From: an uncultured Clostridia bacterium
Lineage (GTDB): Bacteria > Bacillota > Clostridia > Lachnospirales > Lachnospiraceae
Assembly: GCA_946614685.1 (NCBI GenBank)
Contig: CAMOHF010000036.1
Span: forward strand, 1 to 8,549
DNA length: 8,549 nucleotides
Direction of reading: 5' to 3'
The notes under the pieces were generated by a model. It worked only from the letters and a program-made list of their open reading frames with translations, was not told where the DNA came from and did not search any database. Within the stretch, counting starts at the first letter, position 1. The number at the start of each line of letters is the position of its first letter. Positions 1 to 6,525 of this stretch are shown here, in pieces. A program made the position numbers and the translations under genes.

Positions 1-134
1 GAACAGGCAACTCATCCAGAAAGCAGGGCCTGACCAACGACCCTTCCAAGCAGGAAATGATTGATAACAAGCGTTTATGGCCGGAAAAGAAAAGCGCGCA
101 GACCATCGCGGATTTTCTTTCCGGCAAGAAATAA
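1..134 (+). CDS. C-terminal end of an unrecognised protein (partial)
   Basis: An open frame enters from the left edge (first full codon at position 3) and ends at TAA 132-134, giving the last 43 residues of a protein. The visible part is hydrophilic and Lys-rich, has no hydrophobic segment, and ends in ADFLSGKK. It does not match any CIS family I can recognise: it lacks the usual ends of tube or sheath proteins and the DUF6760-type short sequence. The stop lies 9 nt before the next start, and the ribosome binding site of that gene overlaps it, so the two genes are probably co-transcribed. In Afp-type clusters this position is held by tube, sheath or small Afp6-like genes, but that is context only. 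The reading frame is well supported; the identity is unknown. Confidence 0.7.
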   Translation, partial: TGNSSRKQGLTNDPSKQEMIDNKRLWPEKKSAQTIADFLSGKK

Positions 135-143
135 AGGTAACTT

Positions 144-2009
144 ATGCTAAAGATCAAAGCTCCGATTTCATTGAAATGTAATACAGACATCACAACGGTC
201 GGCGACGCATTTTCCGAGCGCATGAAGAGTAACTACAGCGTCATCGGATCGGGGCTTTCGGGCGAGGAACTGATGCATTTGGTAAGCCGTCCTCCCGAGA
301 TCTACGTCGGAGATGGCGGGATCACCAACCTTGTTTCCGAAGCGAATATAGAGAATCGCCAGATCAACAAGGTCAACGTGATCAACAATTTTTTGAATCG
401 TATACTCGTGGAACCTCACACGGACTTTACCTATCAGGACAGGGTCTTTGTGACCAACATCCTGCATCAGCTCGGCATCCGTGACGAAAAGCACTTTATG
501 GAACAGGTGCAAAGGATCAAGAATGAGATCAACAACACGGAAGAACTGGTGAACACATACTGGAACAACCTTTCCACTTTAGAGACTATGGTGAGCGAGA
601 TTCGGGAGGGAGACACTTCCATCGTGGAAAAGCAGGAGATTGACGCAAGCTCCGAAGTGCTTACGCTCCACCAGGATATCATGAACCGCCTAAAGACCGG
701 TGCGATCTACCAGATCGTGCAGAACTTCAATCAGAGTCTTTCGGGCGATACGGTAATCACCAACGAAGAATACGGGATCTCCGAGCAAAACCGTGTCACA
801 CAGAACATCCTATTAAACAGCTTAAGAAATATCGTGCGACATGAAGAGATGCCGCTTTACTTCAAACATGAGAATATATACGAGGAGGAACTTGCAGGCG
901 ATACGGTGATCACCGAGGAAACTGTGAATGAAAGTCTTTCCTCAGCGGTTCTCCTCAATATGATCGATAATCTCTACCAGAGCAGGCATGAGACCTTCGC
1001 CAGAGGAGGGGACAAGGTATTCCATATGGAATCCGCTTTCTATGAGAGTGCGGACAATACCATCCAGAGGATCACCAATCATGTGGAGCAGCGATTGGTA
1101 TTCGCGGATACCTACAACTATCCTGAGATTGAGGAAGTGCACCCTGCTGCGGATGTCACCGTGGAGCAGGCGGGTGACACTGTGACCAATATCAACCGAG
1201 AGCTTTCCTTGATCAATCAGTTAAACTTGGCAAGAAACGAGGAATATCAGACCAATATTCAAAGGCTCGAGCAGGCAGAAAGAGAACTTCCGAAGATTGT
1301 CGAGAAAAAACGTGTGATGGAAGACAGCTTGAAGGCCTTAGAGCATCCGACGGAGTACCTGCAGGAGATCCGAAGGGAGGAGGCCGCAAGAAAGACCGAC
1401 GATACAAGACGTCGGGAGGCGGTAAGAAAGATTCTTCCGGAGCAGGACAGAGAGACTGTCAGAATCCTACGGGAGTACTTAGAGCATCCGGAGGTTTTCA
1501 GAGACAGAAGTTTTGTCTCCGAGAACAATATCACACAGCTGATGACGGATGTACAGCGTGTTGAGATGGAAAACCGTGTCCGCGAGGAGCGGGAGACCGA
1601 AAGAATCATCGAGCGTAACGCAGTGACGGAACTTGTCGGCGAAACCATCAAAGAGATCAAAAAAAAGCAGCCTGAGATCACGGTGGAAGAGCGGGCAACC
1701 GAGCCGCTTCATCTCGTACATAAGTCTCAGGAGAGCACGATCGACGAAGAGGTGATCGAGGAGCTCGTAAGTCAGAATCGAAAGATCGAGCAGCAAAACG
1801 AGCGGATCGAAACCATCGTGAACAACAACACGACAGAGACCAAGACCATTATAAATAACACCGAGCATCATACGGTTTATCAGCAGAACCAGGATGTCGA
1901 GGATGCGGTATCAAGAGGCATCCGCGGACAGATGGATGAGATTACCGAGAAGGTATACAACAAACTGTCAAGAAGACTTGCCAACGAAAAAATACGCAGA
2001 GGACTTTAA
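144..2009 (+). CDS. 621-aa repeat and coiled-coil protein of unknown function in a CIS cluster
   Basis: I do not recognise a family. The start follows AAAGGTAA (133-140) at good spacing. The protein has no signal peptide or membrane segment and is rich in Glu, Arg, Asn, Gln and Thr. Residues about 50-360 contain a degenerate repeat headed by a GD-x-x-x-T motif: G56 (GDGGIT), Q98 (QDRVFVT), G156 (GDTSIV), G201 (GDTVIT), G252 (GDTVIT), G289 (GDKVFH) and G344 (GDTVT). Each is followed by an Asn/Leu/Ile-rich predicted helix. Residues about 365-560 are strongly charged and look like long helix or coiled coil, with LEHP seen twice. The last 60 residues hold an Asn/Thr-rich stretch and a basic end. 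The next gene starts 3 nt after the stop. It occupies roughly the place of the small Afp6 gene, or of the tape measure in tailed phages, but it lacks the hydrophobic segments common in tape measures. A ruler, adaptor, fibre or assembly scaffold are all possible; none is shown. Confidence 0.9.
   Translation: MLKIKAPISLKCNTDITTVGDAFSERMKSNYSVIGSGLSGEELMHLVSRPPEIYVGDGGITNLVSEANIENRQINKVNVINNFLNRILVEPHTDFTYQDRVFVTNILHQLGIRDEKHFMEQVQRIKNEINNTEELVNTYWNNLSTLETMVSEIREGDTSIVEKQEIDASSEVLTLHQDIMNRLKTGAIYQIVQNFNQSLSGDTVITNEEYGISEQNRVTQNILLNSLRNIVRHEEMPLYFKHENIYEEELAGDTVITEETVNESLSSAVLLNMIDNLYQSRHETFARGGDKVFHMESAFYESADNTIQRITNHVEQRLVFADTYNYPEIEEVHPAADVTVEQAGDTVTNINRELSLINQLNLARNEEYQTNIQRLEQAERELPKIVEKKRVMEDSLKALEHPTEYLQEIRREEAARKTDDTRRREAVRKILPEQDRETVRILREYLEHPEVFRDRSFVSENNITQLMTDVQRVEMENRVREERETERIIERNAVTELVGETIKEIKKKQPEITVEERATEPLHLVHKSQESTIDEEVIEELVSQNRKIEQQNERIETIVNNNTTETKTIINNTEHHTVYQQNQDVEDAVSRGIRGQMDEITEKVYNKLSRRLANEKIRRGL
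309..1280 (+). repeat. Degenerate GD-T-V/I-T protein repeat, about seven units of 37-58 residues
   Basis: This region encodes repeat units inside the 621-aa protein. The motif starts at residues 56, 98, 156, 201, 252, 289 and 344, with spacings of 42, 58, 45, 51, 37 and 55. The two best units share GDTVIT exactly (nt 744-761 and 897-914). Each motif is followed after about 10-20 residues by a helical patch such as NILLNSLRNIV, VLLNMIDNLY or NTIQRITNHVE. The DNA copies are diverged, so this is an old protein-level repeat rather than a recent DNA duplication. The weaker units at 98 and 289 are less certain. Confidence 0.55.
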
Positions 2010-2012
2010 TCC

Positions 2013-2876
2013 ATGGATCAATTAAATGCCCTGACGGGAGGCGCGCCCAAGGCCATCCTCTTCGTCCAGAAACGTAGAATTACATATTCCGGTGTATCGA
2101 AGGAGACAGCTGTGAACACCAACATCGCAGCACTTCGTCAGGTGACCAAGGCGAAAAACACAAAATCCATCGCCAAGCGTATGACTAAGGCGGCAGGACA
2201 GGTGACGGGCGTGGATGCAAATCTGGCAAAGCAGGCCGAGATCAATAAGCTTTCCAATGAGGTGGCAACCGGACTTGCTTCGAGCAGCTTCCTCAAGTTT
2301 GAAGTACAGTATAACCCCAACACCCTGTCGATCCGTACCAACGCCGGCAGACACAAGGAGTACCGTGCGATGGGTGATTCCGGTGCGATGCAGTACGCGA
2401 TCACCGACCGACCTGCGACCACCTATATGGATGTGCAGCTGGTCTTTGAGGACGTGAATACCCAGGACGCATTTGTACGATCCAATCTCAATCTGAACGT
2501 GAACAACGTCAAAGACATGGCGGTGAATGCAGTCAGAAAACTGAACAATGATCACCCCACGGTCAAGCCTCAGGTAGAGGGGCTTTTGTCGCTTCTCAAT
2601 ATGGAAAATACCAGAAGAGTTGTATTCTTCTGGTCCAATATGTTTTTCCACGGCGTTTTGGAGTCCGTGGACGCAACTTACAATATGTTCAATAAGATCG
2701 GTGAACCGATCAAGGCTTCCGTCAATTTAACCATCCGTCAGGCCGCAACAGGCGACGAGTACAAGACGGATCAGGAGTACTGGACCAAGGCCTTTGACGA
2801 TGCATTTACCGAATCCCCCTTTGGCGGCGGTTTGACGGGAGATATAGGAGATCTAGCAAGCGGATTTTTCGGATAG
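2013..2876 (+). CDS. CIS tube-initiator/adaptor protein, Afp7/gp53-like (CIS_tube family), first paralog
   Basis: Proteins of this family sit between the spike hub and the inner tube in contractile injection systems. The diagnostic sequence FEVQYNPNTL begins at residue 96. It is followed by VEGLLSLL, the TRRVVFFWSNM strand, a YNMFNKIGEPI turn, VNLTIRQA, and a closing YW pair at 256-257 with AFDDAF. An early strand (KAILFVQ, residues 13-19) is separated from FEVQ by a Lys/Ala/Thr-rich helical stretch (about 30-92). Afp7-type proteins often end in a LysM domain; none is visible here, and the protein stops soon after YW with a short Gly-rich tail, GDIGDLASGFFG. The ribosome binding site AGAGGA (1998-2003) lies inside the upstream gene and the gap is 3 nt, so translation is probably coupled. 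A clear paralog follows directly. Family call strong; exact place in the particle inferred. Confidence 0.86.
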   Translation: MDQLNALTGGAPKAILFVQKRRITYSGVSKETAVNTNIAALRQVTKAKNTKSIAKRMTKAAGQVTGVDANLAKQAEINKLSNEVATGLASSSFLKFEVQYNPNTLSIRTNAGRHKEYRAMGDSGAMQYAITDRPATTYMDVQLVFEDVNTQDAFVRSNLNLNVNNVKDMAVNAVRKLNNDHPTVKPQVEGLLSLLNMENTRRVVFFWSNMFFHGVLESVDATYNMFNKIGEPIKASVNLTIRQAATGDEYKTDQEYWTKAFDDAFTESPFGGGLTGDIGDLASGFFG

Positions 2877-2885
2877 GAGTAATCT

Positions 2886-4223
2886 ATGGGTTTACTTGAA
2901 ACCTACAATGACATATCTGACTTTCTGACCGGCAAGATCGAGAAGGCGGTTATCACCATTATCGATAAGCGCACGGACAATCCGCCCAAGAAGGAAGAGG
3001 GCGTAAAGACCAAGTCCGGAGATTCGCCCACTGGACTCGGAGGTATCTCCGGCAAGGTTGCGGAGGGTGCCATCGATAAGGCCAAGGACGCAGCGAAGAA
3101 CGCTGCCATGGATGAGGTGAAAAAGCGCGCAGGCAACTATGCGGCGCTTGCCGATTTAAAGTCCAAAAGCGTGCTAGGGAAAGAGCGAAATTTTGAGGTT
3201 CAGTTCAATCCCTCAACCCTTCGTATCTCCGCAAGAAAATACGCTTCGCAGGACTTGCGTAAGGCGGACGGTTCCCAGAACGCCAGGAACATCAACGAAG
3301 CCAATCCCTACCCGGATATGGAGCTTTCCGTCACACTTATTTTTGCGAAGGTCGTACCGAGTGAGGCCTTTCTCTATGACTCGGACTTAAGAAACGCCAG
3401 CAGTCTGGTTAACTACGGATTAAGAAAACTTGCCGAGAATTCCGGAGAGACGGACCTTAGCGTACAGCAGATGGTGGAGGGTTTTATCGGCGCCATCCGT
3501 GATACGGGCACCAGAGAGATCGTATTTACCTGGAACAAGATGCGCTATGAAGGACTCTTGATCGGTGTCCGAACGAAGTATTCCATGTTCAACCTCTACG
3601 GACAGCCGATCCGGGGCGAGGTATCGCTGACCATCCGTCTTTCCGATTCGGACCTTACGGCTACGGATATGGGTTACTGGGAGGACGCATATAATACGGC
3701 CTTCGGTTTCGATCCGTATGCCGATTCCGTATACGGAAAATTAAAGAGCGGTATGGAGAGCACGGTAAGCACCCTAAAGCAGGTGCAAAACGGTGCCTTG
3801 CAGGCGATGAACCTCGGCGCACTGGGTGTCGGGTTGATTGGCAGCAGCGTAAATTCCCTGGAGAATCTCATAACGGATGAACTGCATGGCGACGGATCGG
3901 ATCCGCATGCCGTCAAGCGAAAGGATACCGGAGGCGCTGCAAGAAATCATCGCGCGGAGAGGAAATTCGAATCCGGAACGGCAACGGATCGGAAGTTTTC
4001 CATGAACGAAGACAATCGTAAGTCGGAGCAGGAAAAGCGCGATACGATCAAAAAGTCGAAGGAAGACGCGGCAGATCGTGAGGAGATGGCGAAGGAGAAG
4101 CCGGACGGTTCCGCAGCCGGTGCTTTTGCATCCATCAATGAGAGGATAAAGCAACCCTCCGCCGCAATCCCCATGACAGAAAAGAAGGAAAAGACCGGAT
4201 CCGACAAGGGCATCCTTCGTTAA
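2886..4223 (+). CDS. CIS tube-initiator/adaptor protein, Afp7/gp53-like (CIS_tube family), second paralog with long C-terminal extension
   Basis: This is a paralog of the preceding gene. FEVQFNPSTL starts at residue 103, followed by VEGFIGAI, TREIVFTWNKM, YSMFNLYGQPI, VSLTIR and a YW pair at 264-265. The FEVQ-to-YW distance is 161 residues here and 160 in its neighbour, so the core fold is conserved. The first strand (KAVITIID, 20-27) is again separated from FEVQ by an insertion, here with a Lys/Ala-rich probable helix at 57-82. After the core come about 170 extra residues: a mildly hydrophobic Gly/Leu/Ala segment (about 303-322), then a very charged, low-complexity tail (about 340-445) rich in Lys, Glu, Asp and Arg. 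No LysM domain is seen. The ribosome binding site AGGAG (2875-2879) overlaps the upstream stop, 6 nt before ATG. The protein probably forms an adaptor ring next to the first paralog; the tail is of unknown role and looks disordered. Confidence 0.87.
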   Translation: MGLLETYNDISDFLTGKIEKAVITIIDKRTDNPPKKEEGVKTKSGDSPTGLGGISGKVAEGAIDKAKDAAKNAAMDEVKKRAGNYAALADLKSKSVLGKERNFEVQFNPSTLRISARKYASQDLRKADGSQNARNINEANPYPDMELSVTLIFAKVVPSEAFLYDSDLRNASSLVNYGLRKLAENSGETDLSVQQMVEGFIGAIRDTGTREIVFTWNKMRYEGLLIGVRTKYSMFNLYGQPIRGEVSLTIRLSDSDLTATDMGYWEDAYNTAFGFDPYADSVYGKLKSGMESTVSTLKQVQNGALQAMNLGALGVGLIGSSVNSLENLITDELHGDGSDPHAVKRKDTGGAARNHRAERKFESGTATDRKFSMNEDNRKSEQEKRDTIKKSKEDAADREEMAKEKPDGSAAGAFASINERIKQPSAAIPMTEKKEKTGSDKGILR

Positions 4224-4233
4224 GGAGAAATAG

Positions 4234-5571
4234 ATGGCAGAATTTGATTTTGACGATCTGAAAAAGAATTACGATTCATTTCGCCACCCGGTGGTCACCA
4301 TCGAGATTGCCGGGAATGAATTCGGAGAGAATAAATACGGACTGGCCGTATCCGACATCAGGGTCGAGCTTTCCGCAGGATTCGAAGCAAGTATGGCAAC
4401 TTTCGTGATCTACAATGTTTACGACAGGATTCAGGCAAGCTTCGTCTTTGACCGTTTCAAGAAGTATGTACTGCTCGGTTCGTCCGTTGTGATGCATATG
4501 GGTTACGGCAGCACCGTGAAGGAAGTCTTCCGCGGTTTTATCGCCAAGGTCAACTTTATTTATGATGAAGATGATATCCCGGGCGTAATGATCACAGCCA
4601 TGGATATCAAGGGCATCATGATGACGAACAACTCCGCAAAGCAGCTTACGGCCAAGACCTATTCCGGAGCGCTTTCCGCGATCTTGGCTCAGGAGCCTTA
4701 TGTAACTTTGATGTCGGAGGGCGTCTTTAAGACCACATCCATCAAGGCGACACCGGACGGGCAGCAGGGCGGCACGGGCGGTATCGGCGGAGCTGCCGGA
4801 GGCATGATCCCGGGTGCATCGGATGCACAGGGAGCTATGGCGGGCGCAGGCGGAGCACAGGGTGTCGGCGCAGCGGGCGGAAACCTTAGTTCCGACACGT
4901 ATACGGTGGAGATGGTTGGCGAGAGCGACTATGAATTTTTTGTCCGCGCGGCCAAGCGTTTTAACTACGACTTCTTGGTCTTAAGCGGAGAGCTGATCTT
5001 TCGCCCGGCCAAGAGTGATACATCGACTTATATGTCCTTAGGTCCCGATTCGGGACTTCGAAATATCAACGTAGAGTACGACATCACCGGACTCTACGGC
5101 AAGGTAGAGGTTAGAAACGTCGATCCCGGCAAGGGAAAGGTGGTATCCTCTTCCAAGAAGTTTTCCAACAAGATCAGTCAGGGCAGTAAGGCCAAAAGCA
5201 TCGTCTCCAAATTGGAGAAGGTTTATATCGATCCTACGGTGGAGACCAAGAACGATGCGGGCTATCGTGCCAATTATCTGATCGAAGATATGAGCTACAG
5301 GTTCGGTACTTTAGAAGCCGACGTGATCGGACTTCCGGAACTGGTTCCGGGCAGATTTATCTCCATCACGGGACTCGGCAAGGATGTGGAGAATGTCTTC
5401 TATCTTCAGGAGGTCATCCACAGCTTTACGAGTGACGGCGAATACAAGACCAAGCTGATCGGTAAGGCAGCGACCATCACGGACGATCCGGCGGGAGCGA
5501 TCGGTGGAGGCATCGGCGCTGTCGGAGACATCGGCGGAAGCATCAGCGGTATTGGCGGAGGATTTTTCTAA
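4234..5571 (+). CDS. Spike hub protein, gpD/gp27-like (phage late control / N-terminal VgrG-like)
   Basis: gpD/gp27-type proteins form the trimeric hub that carries the spike and meets the tube. Residues 17-130 fit the first barrel: strand VVTIEIAG, then a sheet ending in the MGYG..VKEVFRGFIAKV pattern. After a helix (TYSGALSAILAQ) comes the second domain, with the family signature VGESDYEFFVRAAKRFNYDFLV at 228-249 followed by GELIFRP. Late residues (about 330-420) give the typical LPELVPGRFISITGLG and YLQEVIHSF strands. Between the domains, residues about 176-216 are an unusual Gly/Ala-rich linker, and the last 25 residues are again Gly-rich, ending in GGGFF. In Afp8/VgrG-type systems the gp5 spike is fused to this protein; here it is a separate gene starting at the next base. 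The start has AAGGAGA (4222-4228) overlapping the upstream stop. Confidence 0.9.
   Translation: MAEFDFDDLKKNYDSFRHPVVTIEIAGNEFGENKYGLAVSDIRVELSAGFEASMATFVIYNVYDRIQASFVFDRFKKYVLLGSSVVMHMGYGSTVKEVFRGFIAKVNFIYDEDDIPGVMITAMDIKGIMMTNNSAKQLTAKTYSGALSAILAQEPYVTLMSEGVFKTTSIKATPDGQQGGTGGIGGAAGGMIPGASDAQGAMAGAGGAQGVGAAGGNLSSDTYTVEMVGESDYEFFVRAAKRFNYDFLVLSGELIFRPAKSDTSTYMSLGPDSGLRNINVEYDITGLYGKVEVRNVDPGKGKVVSSSKKFSNKISQGSKAKSIVSKLEKVYIDPTVETKNDAGYRANYLIEDMSYRFGTLEADVIGLPELVPGRFISITGLGKDVENVFYLQEVIHSFTSDGEYKTKLIGKAATITDDPAGAIGGGIGAVGDIGGSISGIGGGFF
4759..4881 (+). repeat. Gly/Ala-rich low-complexity linker coding region in the spike hub gene
   Basis: The DNA is a run of GGC, GGA, GGT, GCA and GCG codons giving about 41 residues dominated by Gly and Ala with a few Gln, Met and Asp. 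It lies between the two halves of the gpD/gp27-like protein, before the conserved VGESDYEFF signature. It resembles a flexible spacer and is not a collagen-type G-x-y triplet repeat. It may vary in length between strains, which is a guess. Confidence 0.6.
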
Positions 5572-6450
5572 ATGGGTTTATTTGATGTGATCGATGATAT
5601 TGCCGAGCGCAATATCAATAAAACCGAGACCGGAGACAATCGCATGTTCGGCATTGTCGTGGGAGAGGTCGTAGACAACTACGACGGCGAGCGCGCCGGC
5701 AGAGTGTGCGTTTCCATACACACCAGGGACTCGGAGGCCAACATTTTAAAATGGGCCCGCGTCGCACTTCCCTATATGGGCAAGGAGTGGGGCATGTACT
5801 TCTTCCCCGAGAAGGGAGATCAGGTGCTTGTGGCCTTTGAGGGCGGCAATATCGAGCGTCCCTATGTGATTGGCTGTATCCCGAAGGATGCCGACAAGTT
5901 TTTAAAGAAGTCCAAACACGAAAAGAACAAATTAAAGCGCATTGTCACAAAGAACGGCAATGCCATAGAGATCACGGACGGCGCAAGCGACGACGATGCT
6001 GCGGAAGCGCCTTCGGTTCCTTCACCTACGGAGGGTGCGGGCGGCGTACCCGGCGGCGGTGCGGACGGCGACAAGATCGTGATCAAGACCAAGGACGCCA
6101 AGCACAGCATTACGCTGGACGACGGAAAGAATCTCATACAGCTTGTGGATGACGACAAGAACTGCAACATCGAGATGAAGACGATGGACGGCACCATCAA
6201 TGTCAAAGCCGCACACAAGATGAACATCACCGTGGGCGACAATATCAAGATCACCATGAACGGTGATTCGGGAAAATTGTTGATCGAAGCAAGGGACGTG
6301 GTGGTAGACGCAACCGGCAAGTTTTCCACATCCTCTGCGGCAAAGACGGAGATCTCCGCGGCAAATATTTCCGTTTCATCCAACAGTACCATGAAGCTTT
6401 CGGCAAACACCATGGTAACGATCGAAGGAAAGCCTATCCGCATTGGATAG
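5572..6450 (+). CDS. Central spike protein, gp5/gpV-like (OB-fold plus beta-helix)
   Basis: This is the needle that sits under the hub and pierces the target membrane. Residues about 24-104 form the OB-fold: FGIVVGEVVDNYDGERAGRV, the WARVALPYMG strand, then FFPEKGDQVLVAFEGGNIERPYVIG. These match the classic phage baseplate V/gp5 pattern. KRIVTKNGNAIEITD (122-136) begins the shaft. A low-complexity Asp/Ala/Pro/Gly insertion (137-167) follows. The rest (168-292) is short alternating strands typical of a trimeric beta-helix (KIVIKTK, INVKAA, MNITVG, IKITMN, LLIEA, VVVDA) and ends in GKPIRIG. There is no lysozyme domain of the T4 gp5 type and no fused PAAR or effector. ATG follows the upstream stop with zero gap; GGAGGA (5557-5562), inside the upstream Gly codons, serves as ribosome binding site. 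Family call strong. Confidence 0.9.
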   Translation: MGLFDVIDDIAERNINKTETGDNRMFGIVVGEVVDNYDGERAGRVCVSIHTRDSEANILKWARVALPYMGKEWGMYFFPEKGDQVLVAFEGGNIERPYVIGCIPKDADKFLKKSKHEKNKLKRIVTKNGNAIEITDGASDDDAAEAPSVPSPTEGAGGVPGGGADGDKIVIKTKDAKHSITLDDGKNLIQLVDDDKNCNIEMKTMDGTINVKAAHKMNITVGDNIKITMNGDSGKLLIEARDVVVDATGKFSTSSAAKTEISAANISVSSNSTMKLSANTMVTIEGKPIRIG

Positions 6451-6464
6451 ATCATGTGACCAAA

Positions 6465-6480
6465 GTGTGAGTATTCACAC
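6465..6480. promoter_or_regulatory. Inverted repeat GTGTGA-GTAT-TCACAC, possible operator
   Basis: A perfect inverted repeat with 6-bp arms and a 4-nt centre lies in the only sizeable gap of the window, 2 nt upstream of a TATAAT. If that box is used, the repeat is centred near -22, between the -35 and -10 regions, which suits a repressor or a spacer-binding regulator. The TGTGA-N4-TCACA form is reminiscent of CRP/FNR-family half-sites with a short spacer, but this is only resemblance. It lacks a T-run, so it is not an intrinsic terminator. It could also act as a small mRNA hairpin. Confidence 0.35.
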
Positions 6481-6482
6481 AC

Positions 6483-6488
6483 TATAAT
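6483..6488 (+). promoter_or_regulatory. Possible internal -10 box (TATAAT) upstream of gp25
   Basis: A perfect consensus -10 hexamer lies 37 nt before the gp25 start. No good -35 element is present at 16-18 nt upstream (the bases there read ACCAAAGT), and there is no TG extension. It would be a weak or regulated promoter if real. It may simply be an AT-rich gap sequence in a longer operon. Confidence 0.3.
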
Positions 6489-6500
6489 AGGACGAAAGTA

Positions 6501-6515
6501 CCGCCTGTCAGGGGG
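6501..6515 (+). promoter_or_regulatory. gp25 ribosome binding site within a possible hairpin
   Basis: The ribosome binding site of gp25 is AGGGGG at 6510-6515, about 10 nt before ATG. It can pair with CCGCCT at 6501-6506 across a 3-nt loop (GTC), with one G-G mismatch, so the site would be partly hidden in the mRNA. This could lower or regulate gp25 translation. The stem is short, and the call rests on eye-pairing only. Confidence 0.3.
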
Positions 6516-6525
6516 AAGATACGAG

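Noticed and set aside
2022..2651. Minus-strand open frame of 209 codons
   Set aside because: It is a shadow of the first CIS_tube gene, with no convincing ribosome binding site or family resemblance.
2886..5571. Both the second CIS_tube protein and the gpD-like hub are exactly 445 residues
   Set aside because: Their sequences and folds differ clearly, so the equal length is coincidence and not a duplication.
5572..6450. Could the cluster be a prophage tail or R-type tailocin instead of an extracellular CIS
   Set aside because: The FLG..FPP gp25 signature, CIS_tube proteins and Afp11-like wedge protein fit the extracellular CIS lineage better, and no phage-specific gene is seen. The window is partial, so this is a preference and not proof.
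6465..6480. Inverted repeat read as an intrinsic terminator
   Set aside because: The stem is 6 bp, has low G+C and is not followed by a T-run; the sequence after it is ACTATAATAGG.
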